NCBI GenBank assembly: GCA_022842325.1
Contig: JALHPU010000026.1
Location: forward strand, 1-60,264
DNA: 60,264 bases
Source: Sulfuritalea sp.
GTDB taxonomy: Bacteria; Pseudomonadota; Gammaproteobacteria; Burkholderiales; Rhodocyclaceae
Direction: 5' to 3'
Positions within the stretch are counted from its first letter, which is position 1, and the number at the start of each line of letters is the position of its first letter. The notes under the pieces are model-generated. The model did no database searches. It saw nothing but the letters and a program-made list of their open reading frames with translations, and was not told the DNA's origin. Shown here one piece after another: positions 35,245-45,136 of the stretch. The position numbers were made by a program, and so were the translations under genes.

Positions 35245-36270
35245 ATGAACCGATCTCTTAAGCATCACCTTCGTTGGTGGCCCGCAATTGGAGCAATCTG
35301 CATAGGTGTGACTGCACCCAGTTTGAATCCATACCTGCTACATGTTGTCTTCATGGTTCTAATTTATGCCCATCTGGGATTGGCCTGGAATATTGTTTCC
35401 GGCATGGGTGGCCAACTTTCTCTGGGGCACGCGCTTTATTTAGGGACGGGCGCCTACACATCCATGCTCCTATTTCTTCATTTCGGAATTAGCCCATGGA
35501 TAGGGATGTGGATAGGAGGAATACTAGCCGCAGGATTGGCTGCGCTTATCGGAGCCATAACATTCCGGTCCGGTTTAGCTCACGATTACTACGTCTTGTC
35601 AACGATTGCGGTGGCCCAGGTTGCAATGATCGCTGTAGCCAACACGCACTTTCTGGGCGGGGCTTCCGGATTGTCACTGCCTTATGTGGCTGATTCGTGG
35701 TGGAACATGCAGATGAATAGCAAACTTGGGTACGTTTACATCGCCCTGGCTTTTCTAGCCGGAGGAATGGTGATAGCCCGGCGGCTAGACCAGGGTGCGA
35801 CAGGTCTCAAGCTCCGGGCGCTGCGTGAGAATGAGTCCATGGCGGAGTCGGCAGGTGTCAATGTCTACAGAGAGAAAGTATTGGCCTCGACATATAGCGC
35901 GTTTCTAACGGCCTTGGGGGGAGCGATTCTGGCCTTCTACGTGAAATTTATAGATCCGCATATGGTTCTCTCCCTGGACATGTCGCTGCGGATTGTTTTC
36001 CTATCGATGGTTGGCGGAATTGGCACTGCTTTCGGTCCACTCTGGGGAGCGCTGTTTCTCGTCCCAATGGACGAACTAACCCGAGTTTTGGGTGGGTCCA
36101 AGCTGGCGGGGCTAGGTCCACTCATCTACGGTGCCATCCTTACTCTCGTCATTCTCTACGCACCGAAAGGTATTGGCGATTTACCGCGCCTTATTGGTCG
36201 GATCCGTCGCCCTGCCGGTAATTCAGCCGATATCCCTCGCCGAACCAGGCGTCTATTCACTTGGCGGTAA
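35245..36270 (+). CDS. LivM-type ABC permease, cassette 1
   Basis: A 341-residue second permease. It shows LAWNIVSGMGGQLSLGHALY, FRSGLAHDYYVLSTIAVAQV, LRALRENESMAESAGVNVYR (the coupling loop) and FLSMVGGIGTAFGPLWGALF. The C-terminus is extended by a basic Arg-rich tail. It begins 18 bp after livH and ends 5 bp before the ATPase gene, so the operon is tightly packed. Confidence 0.92.
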   Translation: MNRSLKHHLRWWPAIGAICIGVTAPSLNPYLLHVVFMVLIYAHLGLAWNIVSGMGGQLSLGHALYLGTGAYTSMLLFLHFGISPWIGMWIGGILAAGLAALIGAITFRSGLAHDYYVLSTIAVAQVAMIAVANTHFLGGASGLSLPYVADSWWNMQMNSKLGYVYIALAFLAGGMVIARRLDQGATGLKLRALRENESMAESAGVNVYREKVLASTYSAFLTALGGAILAFYVKFIDPHMVLSLDMSLRIVFLSMVGGIGTAFGPLWGALFLVPMDELTRVLGGSKLAGLGPLIYGAILTLVILYAPKGIGDLPRLIGRIRRPAGNSADIPRRTRRLFTWR

Positions 36271-36275
36271 TTGTC

Positions 36276-36983
36276 ATGCTTTCGATAAAAGGACTTCAGA
36301 AGCGATTTGGTGGTCTTCATGTGACTCGGGACGTTAGTTTTGACGTGCCCGAAGGAGCGTGCTTCGGCATCATCGGCCCAAACGGAGCAGGCAAGACGAC
36401 CCTTTTCAATCAATTTGCCGGCGCTATCAAACCGGATGCAGGTGAGATCTCGTTCGAAGGCAGGAACATTCACGGCCTCCCGATTCACGAGATCGCCAAG
36501 CGAGGTCTTGCTCGGACATTTCAAATCGCCACAGGTTTTCCGGAGCTAACGGTCGAGGAGAATATTACGATAGGCGCCTTAGTGCGCCATCGCAGCCACC
36601 TGCAAGCACGCAGTGCTGCGCGAAAAGTGCTGGAGAAATTGCAGCTAGCTGAAGTCGGCTCAATGCCTGTCCAGCAACTCCCCGTACAGATGAAAAAACG
36701 CGTAGGCGTAGCGGTGGCACTCGCTACGGAGCCACGCATGCTTCTGCTCGATGAAGTTATGGCGGGACTCAACCCAAGTGAGGTTGGCGCTTTTGTCGAT
36801 CTTCTGCAAACAATCAATTCAGAGGGGGTCACCCTATTATTTATCGAGCATAACATTCGGGCGATTCGGCGCCTCTGTCCCAATACACTGGTGCTCGCGC
36901 TTGGGAGTGTTCTTGCCGTCGGACCGACCGAGGATGTTTTGAACAATCCAGACGTTATTACCGCTTATCTAGGGAAAGGGTGA
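36276..36983 (+). CDS. LivG-type ABC ATPase with altered signature motif, cassette 1
   Basis: A 235-residue ATPase. Walker A is GPNGAGKTTLFN and Walker B is MLLLDEVMAGL, with the D-loop and switch His region IEHNIRAIRR. The ABC signature, LPYGQQRR or LSxGQ in relatives, here reads LPVQMKKRV, so the conserved Gly is Gln. This is unusual and may lower activity or shift the composite ATP site. The ATG at 36276 is 5 bp after the livM stop. It overlaps the next ATPase gene (GTGA), indicating coupled translation and a likely heterodimer. Confidence 0.88.
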   Translation: MLSIKGLQKRFGGLHVTRDVSFDVPEGACFGIIGPNGAGKTTLFNQFAGAIKPDAGEISFEGRNIHGLPIHEIAKRGLARTFQIATGFPELTVEENITIGALVRHRSHLQARSAARKVLEKLQLAEVGSMPVQQLPVQMKKRVGVAVALATEPRMLLLDEVMAGLNPSEVGAFVDLLQTINSEGVTLLFIEHNIRAIRRLCPNTLVLALGSVLAVGPTEDVLNNPDVITAYLGKG

Positions 36984-37699
36984 AGACCTTGTTGCACGTC
37001 GACAATATTTCAGCTGGATACGGCGCCTTAACGATTCTTCGAGATGTTTCCTTGGTCGTTAAGCCGGGGCAAATCGTCTGTGTACTCGGATCCAATGGAG
37101 CAGGCAAGAGTACTCTCGTACGTGCCATCACAGGCTTAGCCCGGACAGTCAAGGGGGATATCCACTGGGAGGGCAATTCGATACTTGGACTCCAGCCCTA
37201 CGAAGTTGCAGCTCTCGGCATCGCGTTAGTCCCAGAGGACCGTCTACTCTTCACGAGCCTCAGCGCACATGACAATTTGATGGTTGGGTCGGCTCCTTTG
37301 CGTAGTGAGGTCGCTATCGAGCGCAATCTCGATCTGGTTCATAGCATCTTTCCGCGCCTTAGCCAAAGGAAAGAGCAATTGGCTGGGACCCTGTCGGGCG
37401 GAGAGCAGCAGATGCTGACAATCGGGCGCGCGCTGATGTCTAGTCCAAAACTTTTAATTCTAGATGAACCGACTATTGGTATTGCGCCGCACCTAGTCCA
37501 TGAGATCTTCGAGGCCATTAAACAATTGTGTCGAGACCTTGATATTAGCGTCCTAATAGTTGAACAACATGCGGACCAAGCACTCGCTCTGAGTGAGTAT
37601 GCCTATGTGATCGATCAAGGGGTGGTAGTGATGTCAGGTTCGAGCGACCAGTTGGCGCGAGACCCCCGCGTCCGCGAGGCATATTTGGGGATTGACTAG
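36980..37699 (+). CDS. LivF-type ABC ATPase, cassette 1
   Basis: A 239-residue ATPase starting with GTG at 36980, overlapping the TGA of the preceding gene. It has Walker A GSNGAGKSTLVR, signature LSGGEQQMLTIGRAL, Walker B LLILDEPTIGI and the EQHADQALALSEYAYV switch region. All motifs are canonical, so this subunit can supply the good half-sites if the partner's signature is weak. Confidence 0.93.
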   Translation: MKTLLHVDNISAGYGALTILRDVSLVVKPGQIVCVLGSNGAGKSTLVRAITGLARTVKGDIHWEGNSILGLQPYEVAALGIALVPEDRLLFTSLSAHDNLMVGSAPLRSEVAIERNLDLVHSIFPRLSQRKEQLAGTLSGGEQQMLTIGRALMSSPKLLILDEPTIGIAPHLVHEIFEAIKQLCRDLDISVLIVEQHADQALALSEYAYVIDQGVVVMSGSSDQLARDPRVREAYLGID

Positions 37700-37968
37700 T
37701 GGCCGGAGTCAACAATTCAAGTGCGTTCGCTTCACTAAAGCCTACTGAGCCTTTGCTGATTAGACCTTCTCTGCTCTCACAACATTTAAGCGTTGAGAGT
37801 TGGTCAACTTCAATGTCAAGCTCGGCTCGGTGTCGAGCGCTGCTTTATTCAATAGATGGTGGCGGCCGACATCAACTGAGGCGAACACAACGGCTGTAGA
37901 TAGAGGGGGCGACCCTACGTATCGCATTTAACCGATCAATTGTGATCGAATTTCAAGGAGCTACGTTT

Positions 37969-39192
37969 ATGACTTATCAGTTGCCAAAACAAATTGAAGA
38001 GCTGAAAGCGAAGGCGCGTGAGTTTTCTGACTCAGTGATGTTGCCGCTGGAAGCAAAGTGGCCTCATCATACTGATGAAGTGCCTATAGCAGACAAGATT
38101 GCACTGGGTAGGAAAGGCATCGAGGCAGGGATCATTGCCCCAGGGCGACCTAAGGAACTCGGCGGCCAAGGTTTAGGTGCCCTCGGAAGCGTTGTAGTCC
38201 TTGCCGAAATGGCGAGGACCACGCCTGGTTTCAGCACGTTCTATGACGTCGGGTTTCCATTTTTTCAAGAACCATTTCCGATGTTTTTTAGTGCCTCTAG
38301 TTTCATTAAGGACAATTACACATCCCGCCTTATTAACGACGGGGTGACTTATGCGATGATGATGAGCGAGCCTCAGGCAGGATCCGATTTCAGTGGGATA
38401 CAGACGACTGCTCGGAGAGTAGGTGACGACTATGTCCTCAATGGACAAAAGATTTATCCGACTTCGTATAGCTGGAGTCTATTCTCCGTTGTCTGGGCGG
38501 TTGTTGTAGATGATAAGAATAAAGCCATTCTGGACGAGAAGGGCCGCTCGCAAATCACCGCATTCCTAGTCGATCATGATAATCCTGGCCTAAAAGTCCT
38601 CAAATGGGTTGACGTATTGGGGATCGATCTCGAGCCGATAGTGGAGCTAAAGGACTGCGTAATCCCTGCGAAGAATATGTTTGGTTCGATTGGACAAGGG
38701 ATGGCAATCGCGCGTGGTCAGATGAATAGAGCTCGACTAGGGTGGGGGGCGGCAGCTATTGGTTCAAGTGAAAGAAGCCTTGAGCTGGCGATAAAGTATG
38801 CAAAGGAGAGGCGTGCGTTCGGAAGGGCTATTGGGGAGTTCCAAGCGATACAGTGGTGGCTTGCTGACTCGTACATTGAGTTGCAAGCCATGCGACAACT
38901 CAACTACTACACAGCCTCCCGCGCAGACAGCCATGGCGATCTGCAAAAAGTTACTTTTCAGACAGCTGCGGCGGTTAACAAACTCTTTTGCCTAGAAAGA
39001 GCGCTCCAGATCGTCGACCGTTGTATGCAGGTACACGGTGCCATGGGGATGACGCAAGAATATCCGTTTGAGTACTTGCATCGACAACTCAAGTCCGCAC
39101 GTGCTGCTGAAGGTAGCCCGCAAATCATGCGACACATTGTCGCAACCGACTTGCTTGGGAAAGAGATCACTCAGTTGACACCAAAACAGTAA
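37969..39192 (+). CDS. Acyl-CoA dehydrogenase, cassette 1
   Basis: A 407-residue FAD enzyme that introduces a 2,3-double bond into an acyl-CoA. The FAD/substrate segment is YAMMMSEPQAGSDFSGIQTT. ERRAFGRAIGEFQAIQWWLA is the signature helix. The catalytic-base region has Glu in AEGSPQIMRHIVATDLLG, where relatives read YEGT. I chose ATG 37969 for its AAGGAG site. It follows the transporter operon by about 270 bp and probably acts on the CoA thioester made by the ligase. Confidence 0.92.
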   Translation: MTYQLPKQIEELKAKAREFSDSVMLPLEAKWPHHTDEVPIADKIALGRKGIEAGIIAPGRPKELGGQGLGALGSVVVLAEMARTTPGFSTFYDVGFPFFQEPFPMFFSASSFIKDNYTSRLINDGVTYAMMMSEPQAGSDFSGIQTTARRVGDDYVLNGQKIYPTSYSWSLFSVVWAVVVDDKNKAILDEKGRSQITAFLVDHDNPGLKVLKWVDVLGIDLEPIVELKDCVIPAKNMFGSIGQGMAIARGQMNRARLGWGAAAIGSSERSLELAIKYAKERRAFGRAIGEFQAIQWWLADSYIELQAMRQLNYYTASRADSHGDLQKVTFQTAAAVNKLFCLERALQIVDRCMQVHGAMGMTQEYPFEYLHRQLKSARAAEGSPQIMRHIVATDLLGKEITQLTPKQ

Positions 39193-39436
39193 AGCGTGCC
39201 GATAGTTGCCCTCGGGGTTGGAACATGAGTCCTAGTGGCTTGTGCTCAGCGTCCCAACCACGAGCGCGAGCTGTTGCGCGATTTAAATCCGTCCGTCCCC
39301 GGGGGTGCCTATGAGCGCGCCATGGAGCACCGTCCTGATGGACTGAATATGCGGCAATGCCTGATCACACGGTGAAATTGCGACGCCCCTCTTCGGCAGA
39401 GTGCTGACCGTTCAATTAATCCAGCGAGGGAGGAGT

Positions 39437-40465
39437 ATGCGGGCAATATTGGCAAATGAATTCGGTGGTCCCGACGTACTGCAAGCTAGGACAGTACCAT
39501 CGCCGACGCCCGGGATGGGAGAGTTGCTTATCCAGATCGAGGCGTGCGGCGTCTGCTTTCACGACCTTCTAACCCGCGCCGGGCTGTTGAAACGCGGTGT
39601 GACACTGCCGTTAATCCCTGGGCACGAACCCGCGGGACGTGTGCTAGCGATAGGGCCGGCCGTGGAGAATTTCGAAGTAGGTCAGCGAGTCTGCTGTCTT
39701 CCCGTAGAGCCGTGTTGGCGGTGTCATCATTGCCTGTCCGGACAGGATCATTTGTGTGCAAACGGCAACCCTCTGGGGCACGGCTGGAAAGCCGGAGGGT
39801 ACGCTGAACTTATTGTGCTGAAGGCGACATCTTGTCTTAAGTTGCCCGATCACATTTCTAGCACCGATGCGGCTATTCTAGGATGTGCTGTAGGCGCAGT
39901 TTACCAAGGTTATCGCCTTGCAGAAGTGCGAATGGGGCAGATAGTCGTGGTAACCGGCGCGGGAGGGGGGACTGGTCTCCACAGCGTACAGTTAGCGAAA
40001 ATCGCGGGCGCGCATGTTGTCGCTGTGACTTCATCAGAAGCGAAAGTAGAGCCGATCCGTCGCGCAGGTGCTGACGAAGTAGTGCTTGCGCCAGATGGGC
40101 ACTTTCATCCAGAGGTGCTACGGCTAACGGCTCGTCAGGGTGCCGACGTAGTTATGGACCATGTCGGAACCCCCATTTGGCCATCGGTCTTGCGTTCAGT
40201 GGCGCCAGGTGGATGCATCGTGTTTATCGGTCAGGTCTCGGGGGAGCCCATTGCTCTCAATCCCGGTAGCCTAGTCCATAAGAACATTCGAGTAATTGGT
40301 ACAAAAGGAGCGACTCTCCAAGATCTTCGTGAAGTGCTTCAACTTGTCGCAACAGCCAAACTCCATCCAATAGTATCGCGCGAAATGCCGTTGGCAGAAG
40401 CTGCTCAAGCACACCGCCTGCTAGAGGATCGTCAGTCGATAGGTCGAATTGTTCTTGTGCCGTAA
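39437..40465 (+). CDS. Zinc-dependent alcohol dehydrogenase (MDR family)
   Basis: A 342-residue medium-chain dehydrogenase. The catalytic zinc ligands include Cys in GVCFHDLL and the GHEPAGRV His-Glu pair. The structural-zinc cysteines CWRCHHCLSGQDHLC are complete. The NAD(P) loop is VVTGAGGGTGLHSVQLAKIA. ATG 39437 has GGGAGGAG upstream. It could oxidise a hydroxyacyl or alcohol intermediate, or reduce an enoyl/carbonyl group; the substrate is unknown. An open 244-bp gap separates it from the acyl-CoA dehydrogenase gene. Confidence 0.88.
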   Translation: MRAILANEFGGPDVLQARTVPSPTPGMGELLIQIEACGVCFHDLLTRAGLLKRGVTLPLIPGHEPAGRVLAIGPAVENFEVGQRVCCLPVEPCWRCHHCLSGQDHLCANGNPLGHGWKAGGYAELIVLKATSCLKLPDHISSTDAAILGCAVGAVYQGYRLAEVRMGQIVVVTGAGGGTGLHSVQLAKIAGAHVVAVTSSEAKVEPIRRAGADEVVLAPDGHFHPEVLRLTARQGADVVMDHVGTPIWPSVLRSVAPGGCIVFIGQVSGEPIALNPGSLVHKNIRVIGTKGATLQDLREVLQLVATAKLHPIVSREMPLAEAAQAHRLLEDRQSIGRIVLVP

Positions 40466-40604
40466 GCGTCTGGCCGCCTCGCTTTGACCTTACCGGCCAG
40501 AGTTATTCACACTCCATCGTGAACAGTAGGCAGTATGAAAAAAATCACTTACGCAATTACGCATGCGCCACTCCACTGATCCAATCTATTCAAAAGGACC
40601 AAGC

Positions 40605-41366
40605 ATGAGCATCCAAATTCACATCCTCAATGGCGTTTTCACGATCGAGATAGCGCGTCCGGCGAAGAAGAACTCTTTGACCATGAGCATGTACGAGGCA
40701 TTGGCAGAAGCATTTATCAGTGCCGCCCAGCAACCTGAGGTTCGTGCGGTTCTCGTCACTGGTGGGCCGAGTGTTTTCACTGCGGGTAATGATGTTGAAG
40801 ATTTCCTGAAGTGCCCCCCCAGCAGCATGGATGCGCCCCTCTTTAAATTCATGCGGTCGATGATGGAATGTCCTAAACCTGTCATTGCTGCAGTGAACGG
40901 ACCTGCCATCGGAATCGGTACAACCATGCTCCTGCACTGCGATCTCGTTTACGTTGCAGATACCGCCAAACTGGCCATGCCTTTCGTCGCACTAGGTCTT
41001 GTCCCGGAGTTCGCTGCGAGCCTCAACGTCGTCCGGCTCGTGGGGGCAACAAAAGCGGCTGAACTTTTGCTGCTGGGAAAAGCAATTTCTGGAAGTGAAG
41101 CGGTTGCTCTGGGCATTGCAAACGCAGTTCTACCGGCTGCCGATGTTCTCGACTATGCACGGGGCATGGCGGAACGTTTCAATGAACTGCCACCCGGCGC
41201 AGTTCAAGAGACTAAGAAGTTGCTCAGGCGTTGGAGCGCCCAAGAAGTTGCTGAGGCTGTCGCCGTCGAATGCGCACAACTGGTCAAGCAATTGGATAGC
41301 GCGGAAGCCAAAGAGGCATTTAGCGCATTCCTCGAAAAGCGAAAACCCATCTTCAACAACGCATGA
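40605..41366 (+). CDS. Enoyl-CoA hydratase/isomerase, cassette 1
   Basis: A 253-residue crotonase-fold enzyme. The oxyanion-hole segments are FTAGNDVEDF and NGPAIGIGTTMLLHCDLVYV. One acidic residue lies at GLVPEFAAS, where catalytic Glu usually sits in this superfamily. The second Glu of true hydratases is not obvious, so an isomerase or other crotonase reaction is possible. AAAGGACC precedes the ATG at 40605. It would act after the acyl-CoA dehydrogenase. Confidence 0.87.
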   Translation: MSIQIHILNGVFTIEIARPAKKNSLTMSMYEALAEAFISAAQQPEVRAVLVTGGPSVFTAGNDVEDFLKCPPSSMDAPLFKFMRSMMECPKPVIAAVNGPAIGIGTTMLLHCDLVYVADTAKLAMPFVALGLVPEFAASLNVVRLVGATKAAELLLLGKAISGSEAVALGIANAVLPAADVLDYARGMAERFNELPPGAVQETKKLLRRWSAQEVAEAVAVECAQLVKQLDSAEAKEAFSAFLEKRKPIFNNA

Positions 41367-42721
41367 GACCACCGCAATCAAGAAGAAGGCGTCTGTCATG
41401 AAGAGCGATCTTTCTAGAATTGCAGGTAAAACGGGTCGGGCAGGTAAGTTGAACTGCCCGATTTTCCGAATTCTGATAGCGCAAAGCGGACGTCATTTTC
41501 GATATGACCATCTCCTATGATCGTCCTGCAGAATGCTTTGATAGCGATGGGAAGGTATGCGAAAGGACTCGCCGGCGAGGTATAGGAGCCAGTGCTGTGG
41601 CTAGCGAAACTCGTTGTTAAAGAGAAGTTTTTCATTGAAAACTAACTATTGAGTATTACGTAACCGCGTGACATTACATTCACCCTTGATGCGTTATAAC
41701 GATGTCGGTACTGCATCGAATAGGGTTATGGCTTCCTTGGATACCAAGGTTGTGCGACAGAGACCAGAGGCGATGTAGGCATGAGTGCAAAGATCGTGAA
41801 CTTCGATAAAGCGAGGAGGGTCCGGCGAGCAACATGCGATTCGGATGGGCGTCAATGCCTCGCGCCGAATCCACACGTAATTGACAGGACGTTGCTTACC
41901 GAACAGATGGTGGAGTGGCAGAAGAACCTGGATCAGGCCAGCTGCCACTGGGCGGCGCAAAGCCTGCAGCTCGGGTTTCACATCACCCAAATGATGACAA
42001 TGCCACTCTTCTTCATGGTGGCTCACACCGCTACGCCTGCCCCATTCACGCCAGTCGCGGAATTCGGTGATCGTCTGCGCAAAGATTGATTATGCTTCTA
42101 TGAATTCTCGTCGCGACAAGCGAGGCCGTATTGCTGCAGTTCATGAACCGATCTCATGGACGAGCGAAGCAGCTGAAACGGCACCGGTCAAGATCGAACG
42201 AGTCGGATTGCTCGCGGGCAAACGGTCCGTCGCCGACTCCGGAGACCCAATGCGATGCCACTATGGATGTGAAGGGCGCGCTACGCCGACGCACCGGTGG
42301 CGTGAATCAATGACGCAGCCCATCGATAGCAACAACAGCGGTGTGGTACTCCCCGTGCCGCTGTCCTTCAAGCTCTGCCGCGTTGACACCACGTGGATGC
42401 ATCAGGTCATCCGGCAAAGCGTTTTTTATTTTGCGTCTCGTTGCGAACCTGGGCCGTCGCTGGAATGGTCGGTACTGCACTGGATATGCAATCCGGGGTT
42501 AGCCGCGGAGGCGTCGCGAATGGGAAAGTAAGCCCAGCCATGGCCACCTGCCCGTCGAACAAGGTCTCCCCGTTCACCGCTGCGCGCAACCGATGAGAGG
42601 CATTGATTTGTTTGCGTTCGGACGGGAGGTGGCCAGGGCGATGAACACGATTGTTTCACGGCTTGATGCCACCGTCGGAAGTGCGTCAAGCTTCCTGCGC
42701 CAGAAAATATGAGGAATAAAT
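41367..42721 (+). other. 1.36-kb gap in cassette 1
   Basis: Only one short frame (41781-42089) is protein-like and is listed separately. Other frames here show no motif, family match or ribosome-binding site. The region may be a deletion scar inside the pathway, since it splits the hydratase from the thiolase. Confidence 0.4.
41781..42089 (+). CDS. Hypothetical small protein (102 aa)
   Basis: A possible gene with ATG at 41781 and a GAGGCGAT sequence upstream. The N-terminal part is basic. The middle (LLTEQMVEWQKNLDQASCHW, then AAQSLQLGFHITQMM) is an amphipathic helix reminiscent of phasin-like proteins, followed by a hydrophobic patch. No family assignment. It is kept because composition and helix pattern look natural. 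Confidence 0.3.
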   Translation: MSAKIVNFDKARRVRRATCDSDGRQCLAPNPHVIDRTLLTEQMVEWQKNLDQASCHWAAQSLQLGFHITQMMTMPLFFMVAHTATPAPFTPVAEFGDRLRKD

Positions 42722-43900
42722 ATGAATGAAGCTGTAATCTTATCCACTGCTCGCACCGGATTGGCCAAATCTTGGAAAGGAGCTTTCAATATGACTCATG
42801 GCGCGACCATGGGAGGTCACGTGCTCAAGGCATCGATCGAGCGTGCAAAAATTGACGCCGGTGAAATTGAAGACGTGATTATGGGTTGCAGTACCCCGGA
42901 AGGAGCAACTGGAGGCAACATCGCGCGGCAAATTGCTCTCCGTGCCGGCTGCCCGGTTACGACCGCAGGCATGACCATCAACCGATTTTGTGCCTCCGGC
43001 CTGCAATCTATCGCTACAGCCGCGCAGCGTATCATCGCAGGTGAAGGCGAAATATATGCCGCTGGCGGCGTGGAGTCGATCTCGTGCGTACAGAATGAAA
43101 TGAACACGCACATGCTGACGGAAACTTGGTTAAAGTCCAACAAGCCAGAAATATACTGGCCGATGATACAGACCGCTGAGACAGTCGCCAAGCGCTACAA
43201 CATCGCTAAGGAGCGCCAGGATGCTTACGGTGTCCTGAGCCAGCAGCGTGCAGCGGCAGCTCAAGCTGCAGGCAGATTCAATGACGAGATTATCCCGATG
43301 ACTACGATTATGGGGATAACTGACAAGGAGACCGGCACGCGCCTTACCAAGGAAGTAACAATTTCCTCAGACGAAGGCATTCGCCCTGACACGACGCTGG
43401 AGGGTGTGTCTAACATTCGGACCGTGATTCCGGGCGGCGTGATAACGGCAGGGAATGCCAGTCAGTTCTCCGATGGCGCCTCGGTCGCTATCGTTATGAA
43501 TAGCAAGGTTGCCGAAACGAGGGGCTTGCAACCACTCGGTATTTTCCGCGGTTTCGCAGTAGCAGGGTGCGAGCCTGACGAGATGGGAATCGGCCCTGCC
43601 ATCGCTATCCCAAAACTACTGAAAAAGGTGGGCCTGAAGGTAGAAGACATTGGTCTTTGGGAGCTAAATGAAGCATTCGCGGTACAAGTACTCTATTGTG
43701 CCGATATTCTCGGAATTCCGATGGATCGTTTGAATGTGAATGGTGGTGCAATCGCCGTCGGCCATCCGTACGGTGTATCAGGTGCGCGCCTCACCGGTCA
43801 TGCGTTAATCGAAGGCAAGCGCCGCGGTGCCAAGTATGTAGTGGCTACCATGTGTATTGGAGGAGGACAAGGGGCCGCGGGGCTCTTCGAAGTCTGCTGA
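42722..43900 (+). CDS. Acetyl-CoA acyltransferase (thiolase), cassette 1
   Basis: A 392-residue thiolase that cleaves a 3-ketoacyl-CoA with CoA to acetyl-CoA and a shortened acyl-CoA. Catalytic residues are Cys90 in [11 protein letters not shown], His348 in [16 protein letters not shown] and Cys378 in [15 protein letters not shown]. The N-terminal [20 protein letters not shown] is typical. An AGGAAT site precedes ATG 42722. It closes the beta-oxidation sequence of the cassette. No 3-hydroxyacyl-CoA dehydrogenase is recognised nearby; the Zn dehydrogenase at 39437 might serve that step. Confidence 0.95.
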   Translation: MNEAVILSTARTGLAKSWKGAFNMTHGATMGGHVLKASIERAKIDAGEIEDVIMGCSTPEGATGGNIARQIALRAGCPVTTAGMTINRFCASGLQSIATAAQRIIAGEGEIYAAGGVESISCVQNEMNTHMLTETWLKSNKPEIYWPMIQTAETVAKRYNIAKERQDAYGVLSQQRAAAAQAAGRFNDEIIPMTTIMGITDKETGTRLTKEVTISSDEGIRPDTTLEGVSNIRTVIPGGVITAGNASQFSDGASVAIVMNSKVAETRGLQPLGIFRGFAVAGCEPDEMGIGPAIAIPKLLKKVGLKVEDIGLWELNEAFAVQVLYCADILGIPMDRLNVNGGAIAVGHPYGVSGARLTGHALIEGKRRGAKYVVATMCIGGGQGAAGLFEVC

Positions 43901-44203
43901 AGTCACTTGTGAGGTCAACTCTCCCGCCACGGGCAGTGTTCCCTGTTGGCTACGAAATTATCGAAGGGCAGCTGTACGCATACCGCTCAACATCGTCTCC
44001 AGCGAATAGGTTTGCGGCCGCAGGCGGCCTATGACCTACAGCAACGTATTTCACGGCACGCCGAGTTCTATCTCCCCGAGAATGACCTCACGCGACGTCT
44101 TTTTCCATTTGCCCGCATACTTTGCGTCCGCAAATTGAATTGTCCCTTCGACTCGACTACTTTGCAAGGATTCAAGGTCCCACTGCAGAATCGGTGGACT
44201 TAT
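43901..44203 (+). other. Convergent gap between thiolase and LysR genes
   Basis: 303 bp with no supported gene and no obvious hairpin terminator. Confidence 0.4.
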
Positions 44204-45136
44204 TTAGATTTTCTTAGTGCGTAACGCGGACTTTTCCGGGTGCGCAAAAGTACTAACCTGGACGCAGAGTTCGGCGATCCTCGCAAACAGGTTGGCCTCA
44301 CCACGTTGGGGATAGAGAACGGAAAATGGGATGTCTATTCCCGCGGGTTCGGTCCGCAATATCTTGAGCTTTTTCGCCTTCAGCAATGGCTCATATTGGG
44401 TAACCGGCAGCAGGCCGATTCCCACACCGGCCTCGACGAGAGAAACGATTGAGCCGAGCCCATTGCACGACGTCCCGTGCTGCTTTCGCGAATCCGGATG
44501 CGACAACCAGTCACTGATCACACCATTCATAAAGGACTCGGTACCCTGATAGATCAGAGGCAACTTTCGAAGATCTTTCGCATGGAGAATGCCTTTCCCG
44601 ACGTTAAACTGCCACGATGCCATCCATGCAAAGGAAGCAGTGCCAAGATGCGCCGATGCGAACTCCTGGCCGAGACATTTTTCCAGGGTAACTTCGCCAA
44701 TAATGATGGCCATATCAAGATTGCCTGAGCGCATGCGTTCGAGAAGGGGTGGTCTCAATGCAACTTCGAACTCGACGGTGACGGCTGGAAATTCTTTGCG
44801 GAGGACGGCCAACAGCTTGGACATCCAGGTGATAGCCACAAGCTCAACAACTCCAATTCGAACCACGCCGGATTGCGCACCCGCTGTGCCTACTTTCGAC
44901 CTGATCTCATCGAACAACACGCTGATTTGCTCCGCGTACTGGACTAATTCGCGTCCCTTGATGGTGAGTTGTACCTTCTTCAGTGATCGATCGAAGAGCT
45001 CAACACCTAGGTCGTCTTCGAGTTCCTTGATCCGCGCGGAGATGGCGGACTGCGTAATGAACAAGCGCTCGGCTGCAGCGGCAAAACTACCGTGCTTGGC
45101 GATCGCTAGGAAGCTTTCAAGCTGACGCTGGTTCAT
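44204..45136 (-). CDS. LysR-family transcriptional regulator
   Basis: A 310-residue regulator. The N-terminal winged helix is MNQRQLESFLAIAKHGSFAA, then AERLFITQSAISARIKELED and LGVELFDRS. It is followed by a linker helix and a two-lobe effector domain (VVRIGVVELVAITWMSKLLA onwards). LysR proteins usually bind a pathway intermediate and control neighbouring genes. It converges with the thiolase and has no divergent partner, because the upstream DNA now holds an IS3 fragment. Its target operon is therefore unclear but is likely cassette 1 or 2. Confidence 0.92.
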   Translation of the reverse strand: MNQRQLESFLAIAKHGSFAAAAERLFITQSAISARIKELEDDLGVELFDRSLKKVQLTIKGRELVQYAEQISVLFDEIRSKVGTAGAQSGVVRIGVVELVAITWMSKLLAVLRKEFPAVTVEFEVALRPPLLERMRSGNLDMAIIIGEVTLEKCLGQEFASAHLGTASFAWMASWQFNVGKGILHAKDLRKLPLIYQGTESFMNGVISDWLSHPDSRKQHGTSCNGLGSIVSLVEAGVGIGLLPVTQYEPLLKAKKLKILRTEPAGIDIPFSVLYPQRGEANLFARIAELCVQVSTFAHPEKSALRTKKI

